The notes: generated by a model not told the origin, from the letters alone. Shown: positions 36,674 to 46,314, counted from the first letter of the stretch. The stretch is DNA of 56,104 nucleotides from Gammaproteobacteria bacterium (GCA_021774255.1 JAJFJF010000025.1:1-56104), one strand, 5' to 3'. Translations and numbers: made by a program.

Positions 36674-38488
36674 CTAAGATGCTTCGCTTGAAGGTTTTTT
36701 ATCAACACCGTAGAGCTTGGCATAAACACCTTGCGCGGCAATGAGTTTCTCATGTGAGCCTTGCTCAATAATCTGGCCGCCATCAAACACATACGCGCGG
36801 TCAGCTTGCTTCACGGCGCTCAAGCGGTGCGCAATAATAAGCGTGGTACGCCCCTTTAAAAACCGCTGCATGGCAAAGTGTACTTTCTCTTCTGTGTGGG
36901 TATCTAGCGATGAGGTTGCTTCATCCAGGATCACGACTTTCGGGTTGGCCAGTACCATGCGTGCAATCGCTAAGCGCTGGCGCTGCCCACCCGACAAGCG
37001 CACGCCATGCTGGCCGATAATGGTATTAAGTTGTTCCGGCAAATTTTTCACAAAATCATCGAGCGCTGCGACATGCAAGGCGTGCCAGCAGGCTTCATCG
37101 GTGTGTGCATTACCCAATGTCATGTTCATGCGTACGCTGTCATTAAACAAGGCAGGGTGCTGTAGCACGGTAGCGACATGTTGTCGTACAACGTCCATAC
37201 CGATTTTATTGACGGGCACATTATCGAAATAGACCCTACCTGAGTGAGGTGGGTACAGCCCCAATAGAATTTGCACTAACGTTGTTTTGCCGCCGCCGCT
37301 CGCGCCCACCAGTGCAACTTTTTCACCGGGATGAATCGTTAGCGAAATATCATTGAGGATCCAGGGGCCTTCTTTATAGCGGAAGCAGAGGTCTTCCAGA
37401 CGGACTTCGACGGTCGTTTTGTTTTCAAAAGGATCAAGTTGTTTAGGGTATTGGGGTTCTTGTTGTAATTGAAATAATGTGTTCAAACGGGAGAGTGCAC
37501 CGGTGGCGCTGTGGTAGGCGTACTGTATATTGAGCACTTCTTGCACGGGGGTCATCATAAACCACAAGTAACCAAACACAGCAAACATTTGGCCGATGCT
37601 TAAATCAGAGAACACCACCATCAGCATGGCCACCGCACGAAAGATATCAAAGCCCACGAGAAAGATGGTAAAAGATAAACGGTTAGCGGCTTCGCTTTTC
37701 CATTTAAAGGCAGTGGCGTAGTCACGCACCGCACGTGCGGTGGCGCGTACGCGGCCCAAAAAGAAACGTTCACGATTGCTTGCACGCACTTGTTGGATGG
37801 CGTCTAAGGTTTCATTCAGTGCCTGTTGAAATAATTCAAACGCAGTATTTTCTTTTTGTTTGAGAACAGTGACTTTACGGCCCAGCATGATCGTAAAATA
37901 AATGACGATCGGGTTCATGACTAAAATGAAGAGGGCGAGCTGCCAGTGCATCCACAATAAAATGCCAGCGACACCCACAATGGTGAGGATGGCGACAATA
38001 AAACGGCTTAATGATTGACCCAAAAAGCGATCGACTTCTTCCACATCGGTCACAAAATGTGAACTAATCGCGCCGGTGCCCATCGCTTCATATTCTGACA
38101 TCGATACTTTTTTAACATGTTCTAGCATATCAGAGCGAATTTTATAAGTGATCCCTTTGGCAATGGACGTGAATTGTTGATCTTGCCAAACGCCTAAGCC
38201 TGTGCTCGTCAGGCGCAAGAAAACGGTGATCAAAAAGATGACAAAGATATATAAAAAAGGACCGTGCCAGTCAGCAGGCGTGAGTGCATTCATCATCGTA
38301 ACGAAATGCGCGGGCTGGTTGAGCAATACTTCATCGACCATTAATGGCATGAGTAAGGGAACAGGCAAACTGGCTAAGGTGGCGAGTAGGGCAATGAGAT
38401 TGGCAAATAATAACTTATCTTTATGCAGTAATATTCGCTGCTTTATAGCAGACCAGTCATACGGGGCGTGGAACACCTGCTCACTCAT
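36674..38488 (-). CDS. ABC exporter, fused permease and ATPase (MsbA-like type)
   Basis: This 604-residue half-transporter has six membrane helices in the first 320 residues and a C-terminal nucleotide-binding domain. Walker A is GASGGGKTT near 393, the Q-loop region is ATVLQHPALF, the signature is LSGGQRQRLAIAR near 495, Walker B is VVILDEATS near 517, and the H-loop is IIAHR. It works as a dimer exporting a lipid, drug or peptide. It overlaps the upstream AI-2E family gene by 4 bp. It is not clearly MsbA itself, since no lpxK follows. Confidence 0.9.
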   Translation of the reverse strand: MSEQVFHAPYDWSAIKQRILLHKDKLLFANLIALLATLASLPVPLLMPLMVDEVLLNQPAHFVTMMNALTPADWHGPFLYIFVIFLITVFLRLTSTGLGVWQDQQFTSIAKGITYKIRSDMLEHVKKVSMSEYEAMGTGAISSHFVTDVEEVDRFLGQSLSRFIVAILTIVGVAGILLWMHWQLALFILVMNPIVIYFTIMLGRKVTVLKQKENTAFELFQQALNETLDAIQQVRASNRERFFLGRVRATARAVRDYATAFKWKSEAANRLSFTIFLVGFDIFRAVAMLMVVFSDLSIGQMFAVFGYLWFMMTPVQEVLNIQYAYHSATGALSRLNTLFQLQQEPQYPKQLDPFENKTTVEVRLEDLCFRYKEGPWILNDISLTIHPGEKVALVGASGGGKTTLVQILLGLYPPHSGRVYFDNVPVNKIGMDVVRQHVATVLQHPALFNDSVRMNMTLGNAHTDEACWHALHVAALDDFVKNLPEQLNTIIGQHGVRLSGGQRQRLAIARMVLANPKVVILDEATSSLDTHTEEKVHFAMQRFLKGRTTLIIAHRLSAVKQADRAYVFDGGQIIEQGSHEKLIAAQGVYAKLYGVDKKPSSEAS

Positions 38489-39567
38489 GGTTTCTTTTGT
38501 GGCGTCGCTTTTGAGTTGGCCTGTAGCACATCTTCAAAGGCAATCCCATAGATTTCCCACAAGGTAATAAACAAGGCGGCGACGATGGGGCCGATAATAA
38601 AGCCGGGCACACCAAAGAAAAAGAGCCCGCCTAATATCCCGAAAAAGATCAGTAGCTCATGCATCTTCACTTTTTTACCCACTAAAATGGGGCGCAAAAT
38701 ATTATCCAGTGTACCGATGATCGCACCACAAAATACGGCTAAGCCAATGGCTTTCAAGTAATAGCCATCGATGGCCAAGATAATCGCCGCGGGGATCCAC
38801 ACCAACATAATGCCAAGACCGGGGATAAAAGACAGTATCGCCATGATCAGTGCCCAGAAGGCGGCGCCGGGAATGCCCACTATCCAAAAGGCAATACCCG
38901 CCAGGGCCCCTTGAATAATCGCGATGATGGCCGTTCCCATAATGGTTGCGTGGGTCACAGAGGTGAATTTGCCCAATATGTTTTCTTTGTTCTCTTTTCC
39001 CAGTGGCACGTAGTACATTATTTTTTTAAGCAATACTTTGCCGTCCATTAAGAAGAAGAACATCGTATAAAGCATGATAAAGGTCAAAAATAAAAGATTG
39101 ACCGTCATCACCGTGAGCGAAGAAAGATTATTGATCAAGAACCGACTAATAATGGCCACTGCCTCTCCGACTTTTTGATAAATCACATCACGATAGGGCG
39201 CAATCTGATCATAAAAAGAAGACTGCTGTAACCAGTCATTAAATAAATGCGGGGACGTGAGGTGGGCTTGTACCCACGGTGTGACGGATTCCCCAATACT
39301 GATGGCTTGTGCAGTAATTAAACCGATTAAGCCAATGAGTGGAATTAAAACAAGCAGCACGATTAAAAAGAGGGTCGTGAGTGAAGCCAGTACCTGCCGC
39401 CCACCAAACCAACGCGCAAAGCGGGCATACAAAGGGTAGGCTAATGCTGAGAAGATCCCTGCCATGAAAATAGTCATGAGAAAGGGGCGTAGCATGGAGA
39501 AAAAAACAGCTGAAATTAAGAGAACCAGTAATATCAGCATTACCTTATTGGCGTTTTGTGAATTCAT
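38485..39567 (-). CDS. AI-2E family transporter (PerM/YdiK-like)
   Basis: This 360-residue inner-membrane protein has about eight hydrophobic segments. It has the family pattern FLTFIMLYTMFFFLMDG in the middle and LSFIPGLGIMLVWIPAAII then GTLDNILRPILVGKK toward the end. Members have been linked to autoinducer-2 export or ion antiport, but most are uncharacterised. It is cotranscribed with the downstream ABC exporter (4 bp overlap). Confidence 0.9.
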   Translation of the reverse strand: MNSQNANKVMLILLVLLISAVFFSMLRPFLMTIFMAGIFSALAYPLYARFARWFGGRQVLASLTTLFLIVLLVLIPLIGLIGLITAQAISIGESVTPWVQAHLTSPHLFNDWLQQSSFYDQIAPYRDVIYQKVGEAVAIISRFLINNLSSLTVMTVNLLFLTFIMLYTMFFFLMDGKVLLKKIMYYVPLGKENKENILGKFTSVTHATIMGTAIIAIIQGALAGIAFWIVGIPGAAFWALIMAILSFIPGLGIMLVWIPAAIILAIDGYYLKAIGLAVFCGAIIGTLDNILRPILVGKKVKMHELLIFFGILGGLFFFGVPGFIIGPIVAALFITLWEIYGIAFEDVLQANSKATPQKKP

Positions 39568-39638
39568 GGGCAGGAGCCTTTGTTATCCTAACGAAAGAAG
39601 CCATGATTATAACGTTCGTCTGTGGTCGATACCAGCTT

Positions 39639-39731
39639 TCAAGCCTCAGGCGGTGTGTTAGGCAGCAGGCAGCGAAAGCCTGTGTGTTCCATGCTGGTGT
39701 CGGGTGAAGATTTCAGATGACAACGGTACGC
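39639..39731 (-). pseudogene. C-terminal relic of a formylglycine-generating-enzyme (SUMF1) family gene
   Basis: On the minus strand about 30 codons remain, containing YRCHLKSSPDTSMEHTGFRC and a short tail to TGA. SPDTSxxxxGFRC is the hallmark C-terminus of FGE/SUMF1-domain proteins. A stop lies immediately upstream in frame, and I find no further FGE sequence up to 39800, so it is a decayed fragment. Confidence 0.6.
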
Positions 39732-39800
39732 TCAATGGGCGTTATAAATACAATTACGGTAATGTTGTCGTGGCGGCTATTAATATGAAGCTATAGTGGC

Positions 39801-40553
39801 TTAACCATAAGCATCGATAATGTGCTTTCGGGACGGTGAAAAATTAACAGCCGAATAAATAATATGTTCAACTTGGCTGGTGCCTGGATCAGGAATATAT
39901 TGGTTTAAATAACCAAACTCCAGAGTGACAGTTTCGGTCATAGGAACCAGTACACCAATAAAGACTCTGTTGCGATCAAGCGTTTGGTTTCCCACCCAAT
40001 CAGGGTGATTTAAATTAAAGAAAATTTCTTCTGTGATGATCGGGATCACTTTAGCGTGAATCATTTGCGGCAGTGTTAAAGTTAACTTTTGTCTGAAGCG
40101 CCAAGCCCAAGTTGCGCAATCTGTGTCTTTGCGCTCTTCAAGCCGGGTGCGAGTATCTAGTGTGAAGCGCGGGTGTTCAAACAGGGCCACACTTAATTGT
40201 TGAAATATCCGGTTTTCATAATCAAAGTGGCTTGTATCACCTTCGCGTGTGGGTCGCCATACATAGCCTAGCCAAACACTCACACGCTGATGGGTTTGAT
40301 AGCCCAGCGCGGTGCGCACATCGGCTTGTTCAAATAAATATTCGCCACTGTCTTTAAAACGGGCTTGTAGATCGATCAGATAAAGAAAGCGATTAAAATC
40401 ATCAAATTCAGTAGGTGCTTGGCTGGTGATATGCAGGCGATACCAAAACTTAAGAGATTCTTCGACATCATCAGCCTGTACAAGCGGGCTCCCAGTGAGA
40501 AAGCATAAGGCTAAAAGGGCAGATAGGCATGAAATGCGTAGTGGGAGAAGCAT
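39801..40553 (-). CDS. DUF2490 outer-membrane beta-barrel-like protein
   Basis: This protein of about 250 residues has a signal peptide (LLPLRISCLSALLALCFLTG, cleavage near residue 28, VQADD). The mature part is of alternating polar and hydrophobic strands, for example RVSVWLGYVWRPTREGD, RLEERKD, WAWRFRQKLTLTLP and TLEFGYLNQYIPD. RxRxExR-type strands and a final strand ending FSPSRK fit the DUF2490 family. It probably sits in the outer membrane; function is unknown. I chose the ATG at 40553 over a TTG at 40574 because it places the signal peptide properly. Confidence 0.7.
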   Translation of the reverse strand: MLLPLRISCLSALLALCFLTGSPLVQADDVEESLKFWYRLHITSQAPTEFDDFNRFLYLIDLQARFKDSGEYLFEQADVRTALGYQTHQRVSVWLGYVWRPTREGDTSHFDYENRIFQQLSVALFEHPRFTLDTRTRLEERKDTDCATWAWRFRQKLTLTLPQMIHAKVIPIITEEIFFNLNHPDWVGNQTLDRNRVFIGVLVPMTETVTLEFGYLNQYIPDPGTSQVEHIIYSAVNFSPSRKHIIDAYG

Positions 40554-40663
40554 TAATTTAATATAGGGGATCAAAAAATGTATTATAACCTTGGAAACCT
40601 TTTCTTACGAAAAATGGCCGACAGCAGCCATTTTCTTGCCATATCTAATTTTCAATACATTGA

Positions 40664-41050
40664 TTTTTAAGGGTATTTGTAAGCCATTATCCCCAATTGG
40701 TAAACAATCGAAAGGCCATCCACCATTTTCTCAATATTGATCCGGCTGAAATAGTGTGTGCTAATCCATTTTTTCAGAATCCCACAAAACAACAAACAGG
40801 TTGCCAAATTGATTATCTGATACAAACGAAATACCAAACTCTTTATGTTTGCGAAATAAAGTTTTCAAAGCATTCTATTCCAAAAAATATTATTTATGAA
40901 ATGAATGAGAAGATAAGCCGACTTTCTCGCCCTAAAGGTTTTTCTATTCGACCTGTATTGATCCATGTAAACGGTGTGGAAGATGCAGTATTGGAGAGCA
41001 ATTATTTTGTGAAAATAATTGATATTAGCAACCTGCTGACAGAGAGTTAA
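40664..41050 (+). pseudogene. Truncated C-terminal domain of an AAA-type ATPase
   Basis: About 120 codons encode the C-terminal, nuclease-like domain of the archaeal-type (PF01637-like) ATPase family found in many intracellular gammaproteobacteria: NNRKAIHHFLNI, then FFQNPTKQQTGCQIDYLI, then TLYVCEIKFSKHSIPK. The N-terminal Walker domain (about 300 residues) is missing, and a stop lies at 40661 just upstream. No ATG or ribosome site fits. I call it a gene remnant. With the FGE relic it marks this stretch as decaying accessory DNA. Confidence 0.7.
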
Positions 41051-41263
41051 TATGGCTTCTTTCTAATTGGCATGTTTTATGGTGGTGAGAGCGGCCAATT
41101 AGCGGTAAAAATTATAATAATGGGTGCGAGATAAGAAATGCGCTACACCGCAGAGGCGGCTTAAATTTGTTGGTTAAATAACTGTATTTGCTAGACATTT
41201 CTAAGTATCTGTCTATACTCATTTTATATACCAAAATATACCGAAAATAGATCGGGAAGGGTG

Positions 41264-42403
41264 ATGGATAACAAAACACATGCCGACAGGGCCACATTAG
41301 AGGTGGCTTGGCCGCAGGATGACGCAATACAGATCACAGTAGGGGGCAATTGGAGCATCTATTCCAACTGTATCGATGCGGCTGCGATTTATCATCAGCT
41401 TGCGACGGCCTCACAAAAGCGATTGACCTTTGATACGCAAGATCTTAAACAATGGGATAGCAGCTTGCTGACCTTTCTGGCTAAAGTCAAAAGAAAGTGC
41501 CAGAAGTTTAATATCGAAGTGGATGACAGTGGATTACCTGAGGGAATGAAAAAGCTGTTAGTCTTAGGCGCGGTCGTGCCTAAAAATAACACGCCAAAGA
41601 AAAAGTGGTTGCCCTGGCTCGCACAAATCGGAGAGCAGTTTTTTGAAACACTGCGTTCGGGCAAAGCGTTATTAATTTTCATTGGTGAAACCTTTATCAA
41701 CATCGGTAAGCTAATACGCGGCAAGGCATCTTTTCGTCACTCCGATTTTTGGTTAACTGTACAACAGTGTGGAGTAGGGGCACTGCCCATTGTCACTATC
41801 ATTAGTTTCTTAGTGGGCACGATTTTAGCGTTTGTCGGCGCGATTCAGTTACAAAAATTTGGTGCCGGTATTTATGTGGCGAATCTGGTGGGTTTAGGGA
41901 TGACGCGCGAAATGGGTGCGATGATGACGGCGATTGTGATGACGGGCCGCACGGGAGCCGCTTTCGCTGCGCAATTAGGCACCATGACCATTAACGAAGA
42001 AATTGATGCCTTAAAAACCTTTGGTTTTTCACCCATGGAGTTTTTAGTGTTGCCGCGTGTGCTGGCGCTCGTGCTCATGATGCCGCTGCTTTGTCTATAT
42101 GCTAATTTTGTTGGGATCATTGGCGGCGCGGCCGTCAGTGGTGCGCTATTTGGTATTTCCTTTACGCAGTACTTTACACAGCTAAGTGGTGCCGTCAGCC
42201 TTGCTGATTTTGCGGTGGGGATGATTAAAAGTGTGATATTTGCGTTGCTTGTTGCGTTGGCCGGTTGCTTGCGCGGCATACAGTGTGGTCGTACGGCGGC
42301 AGCGGTGGGTTCGGCAGTGACGTCTGCGGTGGTCACCGGCATCGTATTGATCATTGTCTTTGACGCCATTTTCACCGTGATGTTTAACGCGATAGGCATG
42401 TAA
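41264..42403 (+). CDS. mlaE: MlaE-family lipid ABC permease with fused N-terminal STAS domain
   Basis: This 379-residue protein has a STAS-like domain in its first 110 residues (GNWSIYSNCIDAAAIY, then LTFDTQDLKQWDSSLLTFLA). A membrane permease of the MlaE/YrbE type follows, with GVGALPIVTIISFLVGTILA, GLGMTREMGAMMTAIVMTGR near 205 and EEIDALKTFGFSPMEFLVLP near 245. It acts with the ATPase and MCE protein encoded next to move phospholipids across the periplasm. In E. coli the STAS partner MlaB is separate. The start ATG at 41264 has GGGAAGGG 8 nt upstream. Confidence 0.92.
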   Translation: MDNKTHADRATLEVAWPQDDAIQITVGGNWSIYSNCIDAAAIYHQLATASQKRLTFDTQDLKQWDSSLLTFLAKVKRKCQKFNIEVDDSGLPEGMKKLLVLGAVVPKNNTPKKKWLPWLAQIGEQFFETLRSGKALLIFIGETFINIGKLIRGKASFRHSDFWLTVQQCGVGALPIVTIISFLVGTILAFVGAIQLQKFGAGIYVANLVGLGMTREMGAMMTAIVMTGRTGAAFAAQLGTMTINEEIDALKTFGFSPMEFLVLPRVLALVLMMPLLCLYANFVGIIGGAAVSGALFGISFTQYFTQLSGAVSLADFAVGMIKSVIFALLVALAGCLRGIQCGRTAAAVGSAVTSAVVTGIVLIIVFDAIFTVMFNAIGM

Positions 42404-42404
42404 C

Positions 42405-43205
42405 ATGTTATCAAAAGCTCCCCCCCATATTGAAGTGCGAAATTTAACCATGGCGTATGGTGATCGCATTATTCAAAAAGACGTTAATTTTACGATTGAT
42501 CGTGGCCAGGTATTTGTGATCATGGGAGGCAGTGGCTGCGGTAAAAGCACCTTACTGCGTCATATGATTGGCCTCAACCTGCCGGCGCAGGGGGAAGTGC
42601 TTTATTCAGGTGAAGATTTTTGGAGTGCGTCACCTACGCGCCAAATGAACATGATAAAATTATTTGGCGTGCTGTACCAAGGCGGTGCGTTGTGGAGCTC
42701 GATGACCCTGGGCGAGAATATCGCACTCCCTCTACAGCAATATACAGATTTAACCGAAGAAACGATTCGCGAAATCGTGTCATTTAAGCTATCTTTAGTG
42801 GGATTAGCTGGGTTTGAGTCTTATCTTCCCGCTGAGCTCAGTGGGGGGATGCAAAAACGGGCAGGGCTTGCACGTGCGATGGCCTTAGACCCTGAAATTT
42901 TATTTTTTGATGAGCCTTCTGCGGGGCTCGATCCCATCAGCGCGGCTCACTTAGATGATCTCATACTGGAGTTATGTGATGAGTTGGGTACCACGGTGGT
43001 GGTGGTGACGCACGAGCTCGCCAGTATTTTTAAAATTGCTGACAATGCCATTTTTCTGGATGCGGAGTCCAAAACAGCGATTGCGCAAGGCAATCCCAAT
43101 ACATTGCTGGCTGAGTCGCAAGATCCAAGAGTACAACACTTTTTGCGGCGAGGTGAAACAGACGTCACCCTGGAAACAGTGAAAACAGGAGACCCCCATG
43201 GGTGA
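42405..43205 (+). CDS. mlaF: Lipid transport ABC ATPase (MlaF-like)
   Basis: This is the 266-residue ATPase of the MCE transport system. Walker A is GGSGCGKSTLLRH near residue 44, the signature LSGGMQKRAGLARA near 145, and Walker B EILFFDEPSAGLDP near 165. The GMQKRAGLARA wording is typical of MlaF/Ttg2A proteins. It starts just after mlaE and overlaps the MCE gene by 8 bp. Confidence 0.94.
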   Translation: MLSKAPPHIEVRNLTMAYGDRIIQKDVNFTIDRGQVFVIMGGSGCGKSTLLRHMIGLNLPAQGEVLYSGEDFWSASPTRQMNMIKLFGVLYQGGALWSSMTLGENIALPLQQYTDLTEETIREIVSFKLSLVGLAGFESYLPAELSGGMQKRAGLARAMALDPEILFFDEPSAGLDPISAAHLDDLILELCDELGTTVVVVTHELASIFKIADNAIFLDAESKTAIAQGNPNTLLAESQDPRVQHFLRRGETDVTLETVKTGDPHG

Positions 43206-43998
43206 ACAGACAAAATTAACCATGATTGGTGCCTTTGTATTGGGTGCGGTGGTCCTGTTCGTTGTCAGTATTTTGGTATTTGGCACCGGGAAGATCTTCA
43301 GCGAAAAAGAAAAATTTGTGTTGTATTTCGATGCGCCGGTCAGTGGATTAACCCAAGGCGCGCCGGTTAATTTTAGAGGGGTGCAGATTGGTCGGGTCAT
43401 CAATGTGTTTGTGCGAGTGGATTATCAAGATACGACGGTGAGTACACCAGTGTATATTGAAATTGAGCCAGGCCGTATCGACAGCGCACATAAACCTGAA
43501 CATCTTGTCGAAAAAGATTTTATTGACGTGCTCGTGGGGTTAGGGCTGCGAGCAAATTTAAAAATGGAAAGCATTATTACTGGGCAGTTAGCGGTCGAAT
43601 TTGATTTTCATCCTGATACCCCGGTGGTATTACATGGCGAAGGGCAAGATAAGTACCCTGAAATTCCGACGATTGCATCAGGCTTTGAAAAACTCACGCA
43701 ATCACTTGAAACATTGCCGATAGAAGAGATGATACAAACCGCTATTGATATGATGGGCAGTATCGAGCGCTTAACAAGCTCAGCGGAGCTTCAAGAAAGT
43801 GTCGTGGCCTTTCGGAATACCATGCAACGTATGGAGGTATTTCTTGTGAAAATGGATGGCATTGTGGATGAAAATTCAGAGTTCCGTTATCAGGTTGAAG
43901 AGATGTTGTTGCAGCTTGCTGAAGCGGCACGTTCCGTGGGGCTGCTCGCAGATTATCTCCAACAACATCCTGAAGCGATCGTACATGGGAAGCGATAA
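43198..43998 (+). CDS. MCE-family substrate-binding protein (MlaD-like)
   Basis: This 266-residue protein has an N-terminal membrane anchor (GAFVLGAVVLFVVSILVFG, about 11-29). The MCE domain starts at FVLYFDAPVSGLTQGAPVNFRGVQIG near 41-66. A helical C-terminal part (about 160-260) may form the hexamer tunnel. It delivers lipids between the permease and an outer-membrane or periplasmic partner. It is longer than E. coli MlaD (183 residues), closer to PqiB-like MCE subunits in organisation, and is followed by a PqiC-like lipoprotein gene. Confidence 0.9.
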   Translation: MGEQTKLTMIGAFVLGAVVLFVVSILVFGTGKIFSEKEKFVLYFDAPVSGLTQGAPVNFRGVQIGRVINVFVRVDYQDTTVSTPVYIEIEPGRIDSAHKPEHLVEKDFIDVLVGLGLRANLKMESIITGQLAVEFDFHPDTPVVLHGEGQDKYPEIPTIASGFEKLTQSLETLPIEEMIQTAIDMMGSIERLTSSAELQESVVAFRNTMQRMEVFLVKMDGIVDENSEFRYQVEEMLLQLAEAARSVGLLADYLQQHPEAIVHGKR

Positions 43999-44014
43999 AT
44001 AAAAGAGTGAAGTC

Positions 44015-44617
44015 ATGAAAAATGTATTTAGGAAAGCTGGTTTATTAATTTGTATGAGTGCTTTATTAGTGGCGTGTGGCAGCTCACCCAACTCGCGCTT
44101 TTATGTGCTGAATTCAGACACCACGTTTGTCGATGGGCAAACCATCGAAACGCAATCCGCCACGGTGATTGGTGTGGGGCCAATAGTCTTTCCTTCCTAT
44201 CTTGATCGGCCACAAATGGTCACACGGGTAGAAACCAACCAAGTGGATATCGATGAGTTTAATCGTTGGGCTGAACCGTTAGACAAAAATTTCACGAATG
44301 TTTTGGTACAAAATATTTCTTATCTAAGACCCGATGATCGCTTTATTACTTTCCCAACAGCCAGCAGGCAACAAATTGATTACCGTTTAACGATGCGAGT
44401 TGATCGCTTTGATGTAGATGCGTCAGGTAAAGCAACCTTAGTGGTGGATTGGCGAATTTCAGAAGTGGCTGACAGAACCATCAAAGCAGAAGGGCGCTCT
44501 ACTTACACACAGCAAGCCGTGAGTGCTGACCCTGCCGATAAGGTCGCTGCCTTAAATGAAACGCTTAACGAACTCAGTCGTGAGATCGCGCTTTTTGTGA
44601 TCCCCGCGCTAGATTAA
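44015..44617 (+). CDS. ABC-type transport auxiliary lipoprotein (PqiC/YmbA-like)
   Basis: This 200-residue lipoprotein has signal sequence LLICMSALLVAC, with the lipidated Cys at about residue 21. FYVLNSD starts the mature domain, and VGPIVFPSYLDRPQMVTR near 50 is the family hallmark. It likely anchors in the outer membrane and docks the MCE complex. It ends the mlaE-F-D operon. Confidence 0.88.
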   Translation: MKNVFRKAGLLICMSALLVACGSSPNSRFYVLNSDTTFVDGQTIETQSATVIGVGPIVFPSYLDRPQMVTRVETNQVDIDEFNRWAEPLDKNFTNVLVQNISYLRPDDRFITFPTASRQQIDYRLTMRVDRFDVDASGKATLVVDWRISEVADRTIKAEGRSTYTQQAVSADPADKVAALNETLNELSREIALFVIPALD

Positions 44618-44956
44618 AAACCATATATTTATAGTTTTTCTCTTGATTGTTGTATATTTTACAAAAATTTGAAATTATTTTTTATTTTCAGTGGCTTTTA
44701 TTTTTAGTTGAGTGAACGTTAAAGCTGTTCATCATGCTCATACATTATATATAAGTTATGAAAATAACTCAAAAAATGCTCTTTTATTTTTAGGACTTTT
44801 TGTCCAAAGTCCAAACTTTCGCTCAAGGAAAAAGTTATTTAATCGACTTATTTTCAGCCGTTTTAAAAAGCTTGAAAAACAGGAACAGGCCCGTCTCTCA
44901 AAAGCCGAAAAAAATATTGTTAGATACGTTGTTGGGTGGATGTAGGGTTTTGTTTC
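44618..44956. other. 339 bp AT-rich convergent spacer
   Basis: This non-coding stretch lies between the lipoprotein gene and the convergent 46258 gene. It contains a hairpin GGACTTT-TTGTCC-AAAGTCC at 44793-44812 and an inverted AAGTTAT/ATAACT sequence near 44753-44769. The latter recurs at 51705-51720, also after an operon end. A 77-codon GTG-initiated frame at 44712 is unconvincing. Confidence 0.5.
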
Positions 44957-46258
44957 CTACAAGCCGGTAGGCATGAGGGAGGCTTGAGAAGGCGCAGGAG
45001 AGCTCTCTTCATTGAGAAGGCGCATGACCAACGCTCTGCCGCCTCGGTGCATGCTGTAGATCGTCCAACACCAATCCCATTGATATTTAGCCTTAGCGGG
45101 ATCGAAGCTTAAATCTCTAGCTGCTTTTATGCCTACCTTCACGAGGTACTCTGCTCGGTCTTCTGTAGGGAAGTCAGAGGATTGCATAGCGTCTCGCATG
45201 GCCGTTTCGACCTTTGGAAGATAGACCTCATGAATGATCTCATTAGCCTTCCCGGAGAGCTTCTGTTTCACTAGGTCACCTAATTCCCACAAAGGCTGGT
45301 ACGCGCTGCACTGATCCTCCTCGTAGACATCAAGGCATTTGTAGCGGACAGCAGCTTGTTGGGCAGCCTGCATCAAACTTTCTTTGTCTTGTTCTGCATT
45401 ATCAGCAGCTCCTAAAGACAGACGCGAGCAAGCCTCTTCCATCGCTTGTTCCAAGCGAGGCAGAAACACGTTGTAGGTTTGTTTGAAAACCTCACACTCA
45501 CACCACAATCTCAATCCTGGCAAACCGGCGTAACGTGGAAGCACCTGGGTAAGCACGCTTTCGAGCTTTTCCTTGAAGACTGCAGCATCGTCACCCGGGT
45601 TTTCAGATATTTTTTTCCAGACAGCAAAAGGGAAGCAAACGCTCTTGGATTTTTTTTGGAGGTGAACAAAAAACTCAGTAAAAGAAGGCGCTGATTTGAG
45701 CTGGCTAGCAAGAGTCCAAAGCCCGTTGATGCATTCATCAAGGTTGAACCGCTTGTTATCATCACCAGGGATGACCTCCCAACCCCCAGCCGTCGCTTCT
45801 TCTTGTTCTTTGAGGAGATGCTCGCATGCAGCCGAAAGGATCTTCTTGATTGCTTTTCTCTCAGCAGCAACTTTTTCTGCAATCAGGTAGTTTTCGTAGT
45901 ACACAAGCTTGGAGTTGGTTTCTTCATCCAGCTCATAGCCGATTTTCTGTGCTTCTTGCCTAACAGTGCCCATAATATCAGAAGCGCATTGGTCCACCGC
46001 TTCCACTACGAGCTTCTTCAAATGAGCAAAAACAGCGCTGTAAACAATTTCCTCGATTTTAGGCCATCGCTTTTCTTGCGGAAAAGCATTATCAGGTATG
46101 TTGGATTTTTGAAGCGTCTCTTTAGCTCTTTTCTCAAAAGCAGCAACCGTTTCGCCATCCTCAAGTTTCAATAGAAGCAGCGACCGGTAGAGGAGGGAGA
46201 TTTCCTCCATTTGAGTACAAGCATCCTCTAATCGTAATTCTTCAAGATCAGATTCCAT
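44957..46258 (-). CDS. Unknown all-helical protein with internal repeats
   Basis: This 433-residue protein is acidic, Glu/Lys/Ala-rich and predicted helical, without signal peptide or membrane segment. Three related helices occur: EEIVYSAVFAHLKKLVVEAV near residue 69, TYNVFLPRLEQAMEEACSRL near the middle, and IIHEVYLPKVETAMRDAMQS near 340. This suggests a repeat or bundle architecture. No family is recognised. The ATG at 46258 is preferred to the two GTG codons before it. No Shine-Dalgarno is evident. One clear and one weaker accessory promoter motif lie upstream. An effector-like scaffold is only a guess. Confidence 0.65.
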   Translation of the reverse strand: MESDLEELRLEDACTQMEEISLLYRSLLLLKLEDGETVAAFEKRAKETLQKSNIPDNAFPQEKRWPKIEEIVYSAVFAHLKKLVVEAVDQCASDIMGTVRQEAQKIGYELDEETNSKLVYYENYLIAEKVAAERKAIKKILSAACEHLLKEQEEATAGGWEVIPGDDNKRFNLDECINGLWTLASQLKSAPSFTEFFVHLQKKSKSVCFPFAVWKKISENPGDDAAVFKEKLESVLTQVLPRYAGLPGLRLWCECEVFKQTYNVFLPRLEQAMEEACSRLSLGAADNAEQDKESLMQAAQQAAVRYKCLDVYEEDQCSAYQPLWELGDLVKQKLSGKANEIIHEVYLPKVETAMRDAMQSSDFPTEDRAEYLVKVGIKAARDLSFDPAKAKYQWDWCWTIYSMHRGGRALVMRLLNEESSPAPSQASLMPTGL

Positions 46259-46289
46259 CACCACTAAAAACTTCTCTCAATCTTCTGAA

Positions 46290-46314
46290 TATATGGTGTA
46301 ACATTTGTATGTAA
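46290..46314 (-). promoter_or_regulatory. Accessory promoter motif, copy F
   Basis: On the minus strand TTAC-N7-TGTTAC is followed by ACCATATA, then TTCAGAAGAT. It lies about 40 nt before the start codon at 46258. Confidence 0.7.

Noticed and set aside
44712..44945. 77-codon GTG-initiated frame in the spacer after the MCE lipoprotein gene
   Set aside because: No family resemblance, no ribosome site, very AT-rich and mixed hydrophobic/basic composition. It could not be supported as a gene.
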